From the NCBI RefSeq assembly GCF_000002075.1, contig NW_004797328.1, positions 1,418,807-1,482,806 of the forward strand: a stretch of DNA of 64,000 nt, in the 5' to 3' direction. The stretch is from Aplysia californica. Taxonomy: Eukaryota; Mollusca; Gastropoda; Aplysiida; Aplysiidae. A model generated the notes under the pieces. That model was not told where the DNA came from. It saw only the letters and a list, made by a program, of their open reading frames with translations, and made no database searches. Shown in pieces: positions 31,901 through 36,966 of this stretch; within the stretch, counting starts at the first letter, position 1, and every line of letters starts with the position of its first letter. A program made the translations under genes and the position numbers.

Positions 31901-34182
31901 TGCTTTTTCTTTCCTCATCCTTACTATCGTCATTTTTCATCTAATTCTTTGGTATGTTTGTCACTCTCTTGTGAACTGCTATTTCCGGGGTGCCTTGATA
32001 GTCAAAGCAGACTTTGTGCTGTTGAGGCAAGAGAGGTGAGCAGAGTAAGCCTGATTCCCCGTTTGGACTTTTCTGTTGACATCCACCCCTTAGCGCTCAT
32101 ATGACCTTATGCAGTTGCAAGCGCAGTAAAACCTTATTAAAACTAAGTGTTTCTCTCTGTATCTCTGTAGGTGAGAGGGAAGAGCCAGCACGCCGTGGCT
32201 CTGCCGGGAAGAGCAGCCGACGTCATCACCGCAAACTGAGCCAGTCAAGTCGGTTTGACGAGTCCAAGTCCACTGTGGTGTCCCGTGTGCCCAACAAGAG
32301 CGTGGAGGACTTGTACTGCATGGAGCAGACCCTCAAGGCCACCGGACCCGCTGCTCAAGGTCAAGGGAGAAAGTCTCAGTCTCTTACCATGGCAGAGAGC
32401 ACCCAGAGTTTCCCCGACTTTAGCGGCGTGTTCAATTCGCTCTCTGAGATGTCCTGCGCTTCACCGGCTGTAGCTACCTGTGGCGGGGTGGGTGTGGGTG
32501 TGGGTGTCTGTGGTGAGGAGAAGGAAAGAACGTCCGAGTCCAACTGTGCCAGCAAGACTCTAGGCCTCTTTGGCACCATGTTTGGTGCCATCAAAGACCT
32601 CTCCGTCTCCAACATCCACGCGAGCGAAGATGACAAAACGAAAGACTTTCTCAGCAAGGATTTGGCTTCCATCTTTGCCGGATGGGACTTGGATGATATT
32701 AGCTCTCCCTCGTGTGAGGTTCACAATTCTTTGAGCGAGGCAAAACGGCAGAACACCGAGCAGAGCTCATCGGAGGCCGCGCTCCGACAGGACGTGTCCG
32801 GCAAAAGTAACATCGGGAAAGTTGCCAGCAAAAGTAATAAGTCGAAGAAAAAAGCTGTGGCAGAATGTGTCAGAGGGGACAGAGGAGTTTTTCAGGCAGC
32901 GGGGTCTTCTAGTTCTGGTGTGCATACTGCTAGAGATGACTTTGATGACAGTGGTCGAACAGTCAGACAAGTGGATCAGTATTGCCGGAGGAGGGCGGTG
33001 GGTGCCTCCGGGGACAAGTCATCACAGGTTGGCCCTTCGTTAGGGGAAGCGTCCCTGCTTGAAATGGCGGAAAATTTACTGCAGATGACAGCAGATGTGC
33101 GTTCTCGGATGTCAGAAGTGGACGAAGGGATTCGTTTTCTGGGCGTTGGCCAGAACAGTGACACTGTTAGTGGTCTGGGCAGAGAAGAGGGAGCAGGAGC
33201 AGGTGGGCGGGGTAGCTTTGGGGAAAAGTACCAAATAGAGCAGTGTAGTGAGGTCATAAGTGAAGCGGAGGAGAATGTCGGGCAAGAGGGGGATGGAGGT
33301 ACTGGTGTCGGGGGGCGTGTTGGGACGAGTGATGAAGACGAAAAGACGGCGCCTTTCTCGTCCCATCAAAAGCTCGCTTTGAAGATGGACAACCTGGAGG
33401 ATAGTACTGTGGTGACAGAAGATGAGTCCCATGTGAATGCGAGTCTATCGAGTCCCAGTGTCGGTCATAGACCAGGGGTGTCCTCATCTCCGTCGAATGG
33501 AAATTCTTCCTGCTTGAGGTCAATCAAAAGAGAAACTGCTGAGGTTGATCTGCCAACCGTGCAGGTGGGCGGAAGTTGTAAAACGCCATCTGCTGTTGAG
33601 TTGTGTGGAGATACTGCGGACCTCATCGTTGATGAGTTGGCTATAGGCGGCAGACGAAACATTTCGCTGGAAGACGGGGAAAGTCCCGGTGCTCGTGCTG
33701 CTTGTCTTCCCTGCGAGGATGCGAAAACTGAAGTCAGTGACGCGGGACTTCATGATAGTGCAATTGAGGAGGACAAAAATGCCTGTGTGCCGTCGGCAGC
33801 GGGCGAGTCAGCTGGGGCACTTTGTGCAGACAACACCATTGAGTATTCCCTGGTGAGGAAGATTTCTTTTGGTGAGTTGTTCGCCTCCAGCTGCTCGGAA
33901 CTAGCTCCTGACTTGGAGCTCCAAAGTTCAGGTGCGGAGAGGGCTGACGATGGGGGCAGCGAGGACAGGGGGAGATGGGGTAACGAGTCTTTCAGTCAAC
34001 CAACCGGTGGCGGTGGTTTTACTTCAAGTGCCTTGCGTGGAGAAGCCTTAGAGGTAAACGTGTTGGATGACGTTTGGGAAGATGCCAGCTCTTCTTTGCC
34101 GCAAGACGAGGGTGGTTTGCCTGCGTCCGAGGTGGATGAGAAGGCTGTGGGTGATTCTGATGTTGACTCTGTGTATGTGTGA
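3667..34182 (+). CDS. ANKIB1: ANKIB1, ankyrin repeat and IBR domain RBR E3 ubiquitin ligase (22 coding exons)
   Basis: Joining the exons 3667-3854, 4557-4764, 5342-5398, 7173-7298, 9607-9660, 10206-10323, 12992-13167, 13714-13802, 15761-15905, 16494-16660, 17219-17307, 18484-18614, 18921-19055, 20154-20240, 20483-20552, 22291-22436, 24446-24661, 25010-25175, 27884-28012, 29002-29122, 30077-30249 and 32171-34182 gives 4803 nt, 1600 codons plus stop, with every phase matching. Domains in order: MGSASS N-myristoylation-type start, ankyrin repeats (about 45-190), UBA-like helices (about 225-275), RING1 (310-360), IBR (399-455), Rcat/RING2 (496-525, catalytic Cys 509), Ariadne domain (about 565-715), UIM-like motif (735-747), then a long tail. 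RBR ligases pass ubiquitin from E2 to a Cys of Rcat and then to substrate; the Ariadne domain usually restrains that Cys. Collinear with human ANKIB1 from memory, but about 500 residues longer because of the last exon. The substrate is unknown. Confidence 0.95.
4384..4535 (+). repeat. R190 SINE copy (intron 1 of ANKIB1), at acceptor of exon 2
   Basis: Diverged copy. The tail CACCTCAAATCTTAGACACT, then TTGTGTTGCAAATACC, ends in ACTCATACTAAAA about 22 nt before exon 2. Confidence 0.65.
4557..4764 (+). CDS. ANKIB1: ANKIB1 coding exon 2 (residues 63-132)
   Basis: Continues the ankyrin region ([19 protein letters not shown]) and the linker ending [13 protein letters not shown], which aligns with the human ILKWKGAKLDQG segment. 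Acceptor TTTTTCTAG, donor GTAAGA. A SINE tail ends about 22 nt before the exon. Confidence 0.92.
5342..5398 (+). CDS. ANKIB1: ANKIB1 coding exon 3 (residues 133-151)
   Basis: A 19-codon exon encoding the ankyrin motif [17 protein letters not shown], nearly identical to human. Acceptor TTCTCAG, donor GTAAGA, phase 0 at both ends. Confidence 0.92.
5431..5450 (+). repeat. poly-G run
   Basis: About 18 consecutive G at the edge of a SINE, 35 nt after exon 3. Confidence 0.9.
5451..5947 (-). repeat. tRNA-derived SINE family B, full-length copy
   Basis: On minus it begins with a tRNA-like head (5947 down to about 5881; A-box-like TGTGGCCTAGAGATTAA, B box GGGTTCGAA), then a purine-rich body, and ends near 5451 with the tail ATATGACCTTATGCAGTTGC...CCGTAAAAC. 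A second copy with the same parts is at 50868-51372. Confidence 0.75.
6289..6465 (+). repeat. R190 SINE, typical full copy
   Basis: Runs from GTGGGTGGTTGGCGGGTGCT through a T/C-rich body to GTTGCAAGTGCCATAACACT and CTAACTAAAACT. This is a good reference copy of the family. Confidence 0.8.
7173..7298 (+). CDS. ANKIB1: ANKIB1 coding exon 4 (residues 152-193)
   Basis: Last ankyrin segment ([14 protein letters not shown]...[11 protein letters not shown]), ending in the conserved LES-MVFS of the family. Acceptor CTTTGCAG, donor GTAAGA. Confidence 0.92.
7299..7868. other. ANKIB1 intron 4, unique T-rich DNA
   Basis: No coding or repeat signal recognised before the transposon at 7875. Confidence 0.5.
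7875..9338. mobile_element. 1.46-kb non-coding DNA transposon with CAG...CTG ends, copy 1
   Basis: Ends CAGAGATGCCAACCAG and TTGGCATCTCTG are inverted repeats, and CCCTCT stands directly on both sides (7869-7874, 9339-9344), a 6-bp target duplication. About 1 kb of the inside matches 14133-15049. No transposase frame; superfamily not assigned. Confidence 0.75.
9607..9660 (+). CDS. ANKIB1: ANKIB1 coding exon 5 (residues 194-211)
   Basis: Acidic 18-codon linker exon ([18 protein letters not shown]) between the ankyrin repeats and the UBA-like domain. It is poorly conserved, but its splice sites are canonical and the phase is right. Confidence 0.8.
9661..10205. other. ANKIB1 intron 5
   Basis: AT-rich; nothing beyond splice signals recognised. 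Confidence 0.5.
10206..10323 (+). CDS. ANKIB1: ANKIB1 coding exon 6 (residues 212-250)
   Basis: Encodes [20 protein letters not shown] and the start of the UBA-like domain ([18 protein letters not shown]), strongly matching human ANKIB1. I chose the acceptor CTCCTCAG, which keeps phase 0 from exon 5. Donor GTAAGT, phase 1. Confidence 0.88.
10985..11158 (+). repeat. 87-bp tandem duplication with AGATCT arrays
   Basis: Two near-identical units beginning ATACCCCTGATAAG at 10987 and 11074 and ending GAGTTGCCAATTGGGG. Each has two AGATCTAGAT blocks. Confidence 0.85.
11373..12200. mobile_element. CATAGCTGCCACT MITE, copy 1 (828 bp)
   Basis: Inverted ends CATAGCTGCCACT and AGTGGCAGCTATG, flanked by ATCACT / AGCACT, a 6-bp duplication with one mismatch. 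Same family as 47715-48474 and 53089-54145. Nested in the piggyBac-like element. Confidence 0.8.
12462..12991. other. ANKIB1 intron 6, end
   Basis: No repeat or gene recognised between the piggyBac-like element and exon 7. Confidence 0.5.
12992..13167 (+). CDS. ANKIB1: ANKIB1 coding exon 7 (residues 251-309)
   Basis: Completes the UBA-like domain ([18 protein letters not shown]) and then a proline/serine-rich linker before RING1. Acceptor TTTTCAG, donor GTAAGA. Confidence 0.9.
13168..13713. other. ANKIB1 intron 7
   Basis: Short G run near 13191, otherwise unremarkable AT-rich sequence. Confidence 0.5.
13714..13802 (+). CDS. ANKIB1: ANKIB1 coding exon 8 (RING1, residues 310-338)
   Basis: RING1 zinc ligands in order: Cys310, Cys313, Cys328, His330, Cys333 and Cys336, all present. 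Acceptor TTCTTCAG, donor GTAAGT, phase 2. Confidence 0.93.
13944..15414. mobile_element. 1.47-kb non-coding DNA transposon with CAG...CTG ends, copy 2
   Basis: Ends CAGGGTCCCCACCA and TGGTGGGGGCCCTG are inverted, and GATCCG flanks both sides (13938-13943, 15415-15420). Length (1471) almost equals copy 1 (1464) and the interior is homologous in the same orientation. Subterminal short repeats (AAAAAGTCGGGAATTTT). No transposase. Confidence 0.78.
15761..15905 (+). CDS. ANKIB1: ANKIB1 coding exon 9 (end of RING1, residues 339-387)
   Basis: Carries the last RING1 ligands Cys355 and Cys360 (CPAYDC) and the RING1-IBR helix ([20 protein letters not shown]), close to human. Acceptor TTCTCAG, donor GTAACT. 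Confidence 0.93.
15906..16493. other. ANKIB1 intron 9
   Basis: T-rich; nothing recognised besides splice signals. Confidence 0.5.
16494..16660 (+). CDS. ANKIB1: ANKIB1 coding exon 10 (IBR, residues 388-442)
   Basis: IBR signature [13 protein letters not shown] (Cys399, Cys404) and [10 protein letters not shown] (Cys435, His439, Cys442). Acceptor TCCTCAG, donor GTGAGT, phase 2. Confidence 0.93.
17219..17307 (+). CDS. ANKIB1: ANKIB1 coding exon 11 (end of IBR, residues 443-472)
   Basis: Supplies the final IBR ligands Cys445, His450, Cys453 and Cys455 ([12 protein letters not shown]). Acceptor TTTTCCAG, donor GTGAGG, phase 1. Confidence 0.93.
17385..18056. repeat. fragments of pogo/Tigger-like MITEs
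   Basis: Two right-end-like pieces with GTTTGACTGTACC near 17545 and 18040 and GTGGTCATTTGTACAGG near 17495 match the family at 1-485. Too diverged to set exact limits. Confidence 0.4.
18057..18483. other. ANKIB1 intron 11, end
   Basis: Unique AT-rich sequence; nothing recognised. Confidence 0.5.
18484..18614 (+). CDS. ANKIB1: ANKIB1 coding exon 12 (Rcat first half, residues 473-516)
   Basis: Begins Rcat: Cys496, Cys499, catalytic Cys509 (GCNHM), Cys514. Spacing Cys-x2-Cys-x9-Cys-x4-Cys is exactly that of RBR ligases. The donor GTTGGT is weaker than its neighbours. Confidence 0.94.
18921..19055 (+). CDS. ANKIB1: ANKIB1 coding exon 13 (Rcat second half, residues 517-561)
   Basis: Completes Rcat with Cys517, Cys522 and Cys525 (CKYDFCWVC) and starts the Ariadne region ([13 protein letters not shown]). 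Donor CTGAG then GTGAGT. That donor is repeated twice further downstream, at 19099 and 19393. Confidence 0.94.
19051..19425 (+). repeat. triplicated exon-13 donor region (about 43-bp unit)
   Basis: CTGAGGTGAGTTGACAGAAA followed by TGTGTC occurs at 19051, 19094 and 19388. The first is the real exon end and donor. Copy 2 is split by a MITE. Confidence 0.85.
19124..19370 (+). mobile_element. 247-bp TIR MITE, copy 1
   Basis: Ends CGCTACCTCAAAATT and the complement CACTACCACAGAATT form imperfect inverted repeats of about 29 bp, flanked by ACTT (19120-19123, 19371-19374). A copy of exactly the same length is at 54292-54538. Confidence 0.78.
19870..20030 (+). repeat. CT-rich microsatellite
   Basis: About 160 bp of CTCTCC/CCCTCT and pure CT runs in ANKIB1 intron 13, pyrimidine-rich on the transcribed sense strand. 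Explains the Ser/Leu/Pro open frames here. Confidence 0.95.
20154..20240 (+). CDS. ANKIB1: ANKIB1 coding exon 14 (Ariadne domain, residues 562-590)
   Basis: Encodes [20 protein letters not shown], a highly conserved Ariadne segment. Acceptor CAACAG lies just after a long CT-rich microsatellite. Donor GTGAGT. Confidence 0.93.
20483..20552 (+). CDS. ANKIB1: ANKIB1 coding exon 15 (Ariadne domain, residues 591-613)
   Basis: Encodes [20 protein letters not shown], matching human. Donor GTGAGC, phase 1. A TTAA-flanked MITE begins 15 nt past the donor. Confidence 0.92.
20571..20914. mobile_element. TTAA-flanked MITE (344 bp), piggyBac-like
   Basis: TTAA on both sides (20567-20570, 20915-20918) with inverted ends CCCCTACGTGAC and the complement CCCATTCGTGAC. 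Starts 15 nt after the exon 15 donor. Confidence 0.78.
20919..21867. other. ANKIB1 intron 15, middle
   Basis: AT-rich, no repeat or coding similarity recognised. Confidence 0.5.
21868..22040 (+). repeat. R190 SINE copy
   Basis: TGGTTAGTGGGTGCTG...TTCTTCGGCTCAAATATGGC and CTAATTGTGTTGC, sense to ANKIB1. Confidence 0.75.
22066..22082 (+). repeat. poly-G run
   Basis: About 17 consecutive G, close behind a SINE, as with the run at 5431. Confidence 0.9.
22291..22436 (+). CDS. ANKIB1: ANKIB1 coding exon 16 (Ariadne domain, residues 614-662)
   Basis: Contains the core Ariadne motif [18 protein letters not shown]-rich third codon positions stand out from the intron. Acceptor TTTGACAG, donor GTGAGA. 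Confidence 0.93.
22664..22875 (-). repeat. SINE family B, head fragment
   Basis: The minus strand from 22875 carries GTGGTCTAGAGGTAAGG and the complement of GGCGAACCCCTTACC, the same tRNA-like head as at 5947; the body is truncated. Confidence 0.6.
22889..23359 (+). repeat. cluster of three partial R190 SINEs
   Basis: Copies at about 22889-22984 (tail only), 23006-23174 and 23178-23359, each ending in a variant of GTGCCGTAAAACTCTTACTA. All sense to ANKIB1. Confidence 0.75.
23381..23815 (+). repeat. 300-bp tandem duplication with decoy exon-17 acceptor
   Basis: GTGATATTGTCCTA starts at 23391 and again at 23691, exactly 300 bp apart, followed both times by a CCTC(A/C)GACGG motif, TTAAATAACC and an R190 SINE. 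The same GATATTGTCCTACTG leads into the real exon 17 acceptor at 24420. A shorter third copy is at about 23765-23815. Confidence 0.8.
23474..23646 (+). repeat. R190 SINE copy within 300-bp unit 1
   Basis: GGGTGTTTGGCGGGTGCTCT...TTGCAAGTGCCGTAAAACTT. Sense to ANKIB1. Confidence 0.8.
23818..23988 (+). repeat. R190 SINE copy within 300-bp unit 2
   Basis: GTGGGTGGTTGGAGGGTGCT...TATGTTGCAAGTGATG. Sense to ANKIB1. Confidence 0.8.
23993..24412 (+). repeat. repeat family C, copy 1
   Basis: Starts near CCGGGTCGGTGCTACTGACT and ends in the R190-type tail (ATATGACTGTATGCAGTTGT, then GAGTGCCGTAAAACC) about 33 nt before exon 17. Matches 31742-32146 along its length. No tRNA-like head recognised. Confidence 0.75.
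24446..24661 (+). CDS. ANKIB1: ANKIB1 coding exon 17 (end of Ariadne domain, residues 663-734)
   Basis: Encodes [16 protein letters not shown], then LRTPRRKI, then a lysine/arginine-rich end (ARKAKKRRK) that may act as a nuclear signal, which is inference. A SINE tail ends about 33 nt before the acceptor. Confidence 0.92.
24806..24980 (+). repeat. R190 SINE copy at acceptor of exon 18
   Basis: GTGGGTGGTTGGCGGCTGCT...ATGCCGTAAAACTCTTACTA, ending 30 nt before exon 18. Confidence 0.8.
25010..25175 (+). CDS. ANKIB1: ANKIB1 coding exon 18 (UIM-like motif, residues 735-789)
   Basis: [13 protein letters not shown] (735-747) fits the ubiquitin-interacting motif (acidic residues, hydrophobic, Ala-x3-Ser, Glu). 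Human ANKIB1 also has a UIM in this part. An acidic serine stretch follows. Acceptor AATCCAG, donor GTGAGC. Confidence 0.88.
25436..25730. repeat. fragment of the 1.47-kb CAG...CTG transposon family
   Basis: Starts CAGGGCCCTGAG and shares the block from ATCCGATAACGTC to CGGCAGGCAGAAGTG with copies 1 and 2. The right end was not found. Confidence 0.5.
25731..26652. other. ANKIB1 intron 18, middle
   Basis: A GC-richer block (25740-25860) then AT-rich DNA; no assignment. Confidence 0.4.
26653..27692. mobile_element. TTAA-flanked element, 1040 bp
   Basis: TTAA at 26649-26652 and 27693-27696, with inverted ends CTCATTCGCTA and the complement CTCATTTGCTACG. AT-rich interior without a transposase frame; piggyBac-like or Kolobok-like by target site. 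Confidence 0.65.
27884..28012 (+). CDS. ANKIB1: ANKIB1 coding exon 19 (Cys/His cluster, residues 790-832; GC donor)
   Basis: Encodes a small Cys/His cluster: Cys792, Cys797, His811, His813, Cys814, Cys818. It looks able to bind zinc, though I cannot name the fold. Phase 1 to both neighbours requires the exon to end at 28012 with a GC donor (AG then GCAAGC). The nearest GT donor at 28026 breaks the frame of exon 20. Confidence 0.8.
28028..28570 (-). mobile_element. LINE 3'-end relics (two copies) split by a MITE
   Basis: The minus strand at 28576-28356 reads [20 protein letters not shown] followed by [15 protein letters not shown], the basic C-terminal tail found after the reverse transcriptase of many metazoan LINEs. 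The stretch 28150-28028 repeats the last part ([20 protein letters not shown]). The pieces are separated by the MITE at 28160-28351. The rest of the LINE is absent. Confidence 0.65.
28160..28351 (+). mobile_element. pogo-like MITE with CCTCTCTATAACGAC ends, about 190 bp
   Basis: Ends GCCTCTCTATAACGACATC and, inverted, CAGTGCAGCCTCTC. Such ends are typical of pogo/Tigger-derived MITEs. A second, interrupted copy lies at 47497-48775. Confidence 0.65.
28571..28881 (+). repeat. two adjacent R190 SINEs
   Basis: Copies at about 28571-28716 and 28717-28881, the second starting GGTGGTTGGTGGGTGCTTTG exactly where the first ends. Both sense to ANKIB1. Confidence 0.78.
29002..29122 (+). CDS. ANKIB1: ANKIB1 coding exon 20 (residues 833-872)
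   Basis: Amphipathic segment ([20 protein letters not shown]), probably helical. Acceptor TCTCCAG after a TG repeat, donor GTGAGT, phase 2. Confidence 0.85.
29155..29368 (+). mobile_element. hAT-like MITE
   Basis: CAGGGATGGGCAGGTACGGG at the left and GGTACCGCCCAGCAC at the right are inverted. The CAGGG start suggests hAT, and the flanks GGGGTTAG / GTGGTTAT are near an 8-bp duplication. Related copy at 47235-47410. Confidence 0.55.
29537..30056 (+). repeat. R190 SINE(s) interrupted by a tRNA-derived SINE
   Basis: The R190 copy 29537-29646 continues at 29908 after the insertion; a second tail follows and ends about 20 nt before exon 21. Confidence 0.8.
29647..29907 (+). repeat. tRNA-derived SINE, full, with 14-bp target duplication
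   Basis: Has A-box-like GGCAGAGCGGTTAGTGCG and B-box GGGTTCGAGCC near its start and a 190-bp body with AATGGGTACC. TTACTCTCTTGTAA stands on both sides (29633-29646, 29908-29921), proving insertion into an older R190 copy. Confidence 0.85.
30077..30249 (+). CDS. ANKIB1: ANKIB1 coding exon 21 (residues 873-930)
   Basis: Arginine/serine-rich start, then a leucine-containing segment ([16 protein letters not shown]). The weak donor GTAGTC is the only one that keeps phase with exon 22. A SINE tail ends about 20 nt before the exon. Confidence 0.8.
30285..30600 (+). repeat. SINE family D fragments (LINE-2-like tail)
   Basis: Two partial starts (GACAGGAAAAGATCTTGTCA and GACAGGGAAAGATCTTGTCA) then TTGCACTGTATACTTC, TAAAGTGCTTAGAGCTTGC and a TTATTATTATTATCATT end, matching 35301-35656. 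Confidence 0.65.
30601..31029. other. ANKIB1 intron 21, unique part
   Basis: Nothing recognised. Confidence 0.5.
31030..31191 (-). repeat. R190 SINE copy, antisense to ANKIB1
   Basis: AGAGTTTTACAGCACTTG...GCACCCGCCAACCACCCAC. The only R190 copy in either gene found antisense to transcription. Confidence 0.8.
31742..32146 (+). repeat. repeat family C, copy 2, at acceptor of exon 22
   Basis: CCGGGCAGTGCTACTGACTG to ATGACCTTATGCAGTTGCAA and GCGCAGTAAAACC. Ends about 25 nt before exon 22 and supplies the spurious open frame in front of it. Confidence 0.78.
32171..34182 (+). CDS. ANKIB1: ANKIB1 terminal coding exon 22 (residues 931-1600, long tail)
   Basis: One 2012-nt exon, open to TGA at 34180-34182. 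The tail is acidic, Ser/Gly/Glu-rich and mostly low complexity. It has a few hydrophobic islands, for example [43 protein letters not shown] and [17 protein letters not shown], which may be short binding motifs. It replaces the shorter human tail and I recognise no domain. The upstream open frame back to 32101 lies in a SINE tail, so the acceptor CTCTGTAG at 32163-32170 is used. Confidence 0.88.
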
Positions 34183-35300
34183 TGTGAAGAGAACTTGCTA
34201 TGTTATGCACAAACATGTGAATTGTCGAAGCTAAAAGTAGGGTTGTTACTTCAGTTAATGTTGAAATCCTGTGAGGATTTCATTGAACTTCTTTGAAGTT
34301 TGTAATGTCTTACAGGGATTTCAACATTAGAAGACATCTTGGGATGCAAGCCATTGCTTCTCCGACAAAGCTGCTTGATCACTGTGCAAGCGGCTTAACT
34401 AATAACACAAGATGCGTATGAAATTAAAAACTCCGATTCAGATTAGATATGGATGATTATGAAAAAAAAATAAATCCCAGTAGAACTTTTTGAAGATTGC
34501 TTTGCTGGTCACTGTTTATGGATAATGCATGCATAGTTGAATTTTGATTTGACAATGTGTTTAGACTGATTTTGGCTAGCGAAGAGAGTGCTGGCAGGGC
34601 TTCACATGATTAGTGGAGTGCATTTTTACAGAGCTTACTTGTTCACCTGCACAGTGAAGGAAGATCTTAGTTGCTAGTGTAGTCTTCATAGGCAGGTTGT
34701 GGAGTATCTGATAGTACTGGCGGTGTTAAAAATGTTTGAGTGGTTGATTGTGTATACGTTAGTGTGTATGTCTCGTGTACACCCTTATTCCTGAAGCTTA
34801 AGTGTGTGTCTGGGGAGGAAAGGAGGTGAACGAAACTTCATTTACTGCATTTGACACAAAGTCACAAATGACATTTGCCTTCACTTGAAGGCAGCACAAT
34901 GTGTAACAAAAACCATATTGTTATTATTATAATTATTATATTTTTGTGAATGTTGTTCATACGAAGAACCAAAAGTGATAAATTCATATAGTTAACCAAA
35001 GCGTGTGGGTGTAAAATTATAAGCAGGAACATTTTTAACCAAAAATGTACAGTTGTCTATTTTTGTTAAAGAGCTGCTTTCTTAGTGGTGGGAAAGAGAT
35101 TCTTGTGTATGTCCTCATGAAGAATGTAGTAATGATTTATCTTTGTGCAGTGGGCTTTAGATGGGCTAAGACTAAAGGCAGGAGTCCAGGAGGAGATAAT
35201 GTGAGGACACCAGTATGCTAGCGGCAAAGTGACTGAGCGTTGTGAATGTAGCAAGCTTTTGTCCAACTGGGTTCCCCTATTCCTGCTGTTTTGACTGGTT
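34183..35300. other. ANKIB1 3' UTR / intergenic
   Basis: AT-rich, one AATAAA at 34469, ATT repeats near 34920; no repeat family recognised. Confidence 0.5.
34469..34474 (+). terminator. possible ANKIB1 poly(A) signal
   Basis: AATAAA about 290 nt after the stop codon, the first canonical signal downstream. Longer 3' UTR forms running through the T-rich DNA to about 42 kb cannot be excluded. Confidence 0.35.
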
Positions 35301-35656
35301 GCAGTTTTGTGGCGTTTGTGGCCAAGAGGTTAGGCTTCTGGACTCGCAGTTGTGAAGTTGCCTGTTCAGGGGTTCGAGCCACTGGCACTGGCCCAATGTG
35401 TGCCTGGGAAAGGCATTTTACACAAATTTTCCTCTCTTCACACAGGTGGGGATGGGTACCCAGCTATAGACAGTGAAAGATCTTGTCAGAATGATAGTGT
35501 TGAAGCGCCTATAAATGGCAGCTTGCACTGTATGTTTCCCAGGAAGCCGAGATTGTTTCAGAATGCTATCAGGTCTGCTGGGGTCATAATATAGATTGTA
35601 AAGCGCATAGAGCTTGCTGATGAGCGAAAATTTGTGCTATACAAATGCAATTTATT
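35301..35656 (+). repeat. tRNA-derived SINE family D, full copy
   Basis: tRNA-like head with A box TGGCCAAGAGGTTAGGC and B box GGTTCGAGCC (35371-35380), a central GATGGGTACCC segment, and a 3' tail AAAGCGCATAGAGCTTGC...CTATACAAATGCAATTTATT of the kind shared with L2-type LINEs. Confidence 0.8.
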
Positions 35657-36629
35657 ATTAATGATTTTGTTTCTGTGCAGTTCGACTGTTCTCACCTTAT
35701 GTTGTCATGTAGAAATTTTCAGTATGTAAAAGGAAAGAAACATTTGACAGAAAATGCTGATGCTGTCTGGTTTGTGGAGTAGAGCTTGAAGGTCATCTAT
35801 CTCTTTTGTCAATGTTTTCTGTTTAAAAAAGTCCTGGATGCATTTAGCTCAATGAATATTGAGATACCCATGTTGAACCTGAAGTCTTGTGGCCTGATAT
35901 TTTTCAAAATTTTTCACCGGTTTCATTGCTTGAAATTTATAAGGTTTAGTGAATCTGGGCCAAATATTATGACGTTTGACGAGAGTTTCTGTTTGTTTCG
36001 TCAGTGTTGAGTTTGCCATCACCTCTTTCGGTCGTCATTTACTGTGACATTGAGTAAACGTTCATTGCTGCTTCAGGTATGTAATTCTATAATTATGAGT
36101 TTTTCTCATCATAATACAGCGCCTACTCTTGTTATTTCGTCCCACCAGTCAAGCTTGTGTCTTAGGGCCTGCAGAGAGCTTGCGAATGTGGTATAACGTT
36201 TGTGTGTTTGTGGCAAGGGATTTGACATTATAACCTTTCTGTGCTCAACAAAATATAAACCTGCACTCTAGATCAACATGCATTGAATTGAACAAGTAGT
36301 CACATGTGATGAAATAGAAGCTTTGTTTACTCGTCAGCGATGTGGGGATGAGAAAATCTCCCATGCTAGTGCGTAGCTGCGTATTGTGTTGAACAAAATG
36401 TACAAGGCCCACTTTGTCCCAGGGCTAATGCTTGTATCATTTTAGGGACATGCACAGAATGCGGGGGGGGTAACCTTCCTATCACAGTTTTGGTCACTGA
36501 TGTGGTGAGTGATTATATGGTATGCTCAATCATAAAGGCTTGCTATTGCAAATGGTTGCCTCAGAATTATTTGTCCAAAGTGTACTTAACTGTAGAGTGC
36601 ACTCTGGAAGAAATGGTTCGGAGGCACTG
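35657..36629. other. intergenic DNA without recognised content
   Basis: AT-rich; a short G run at about 36463. No coding or repeat similarity seen. Confidence 0.5.
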
Positions 36630-36835
36630 AAATGTTGAAGGGTCCTGTACAAGGATAGAGAGGGAGAGGTAGATGGAGAAGAAGTAGAAGGACAATGTCC
36701 CAGAAGGAACAGGCCTGAAGCTGAGCAATACTGCGAGAGAGTCAGGAGAACATTAAAGTAAGCAAGGAAGAATTTAGGGAGCTGATGACTGCTAAGTCAT
36801 CCACCGTGCCCTCACAGTCACAGACTCTGGTTATT
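36630..36835 (+). mobile_element. LINE 3'-end relic
   Basis: Broken coding traces of a LINE C-terminal tail: GTGLKLSNTARESG and then KSSTVPSQSQ in different frames. About 200 bp; the rest of the element is missing. Confidence 0.45.
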
Positions 36836-36966
36836 TGGTGAAGGGAAGGCTGTGTGTGTGTGTTGCTTTACATACTGACACATACATAGTGACAGGAAGT
36901 GTAAAGTTCTCCAGCGGCAGGACTGCACTGATTTGCACACCAATGTACATCTGACGCACATCATAT

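Noticed and set aside
32101-32170. Upstream start of the long 693-codon frame
   Set aside because: The first 23 codons are the 3' tail of a family C repeat and a pyrimidine tract; the coding exon begins at 32171 after CTCTGTAG.
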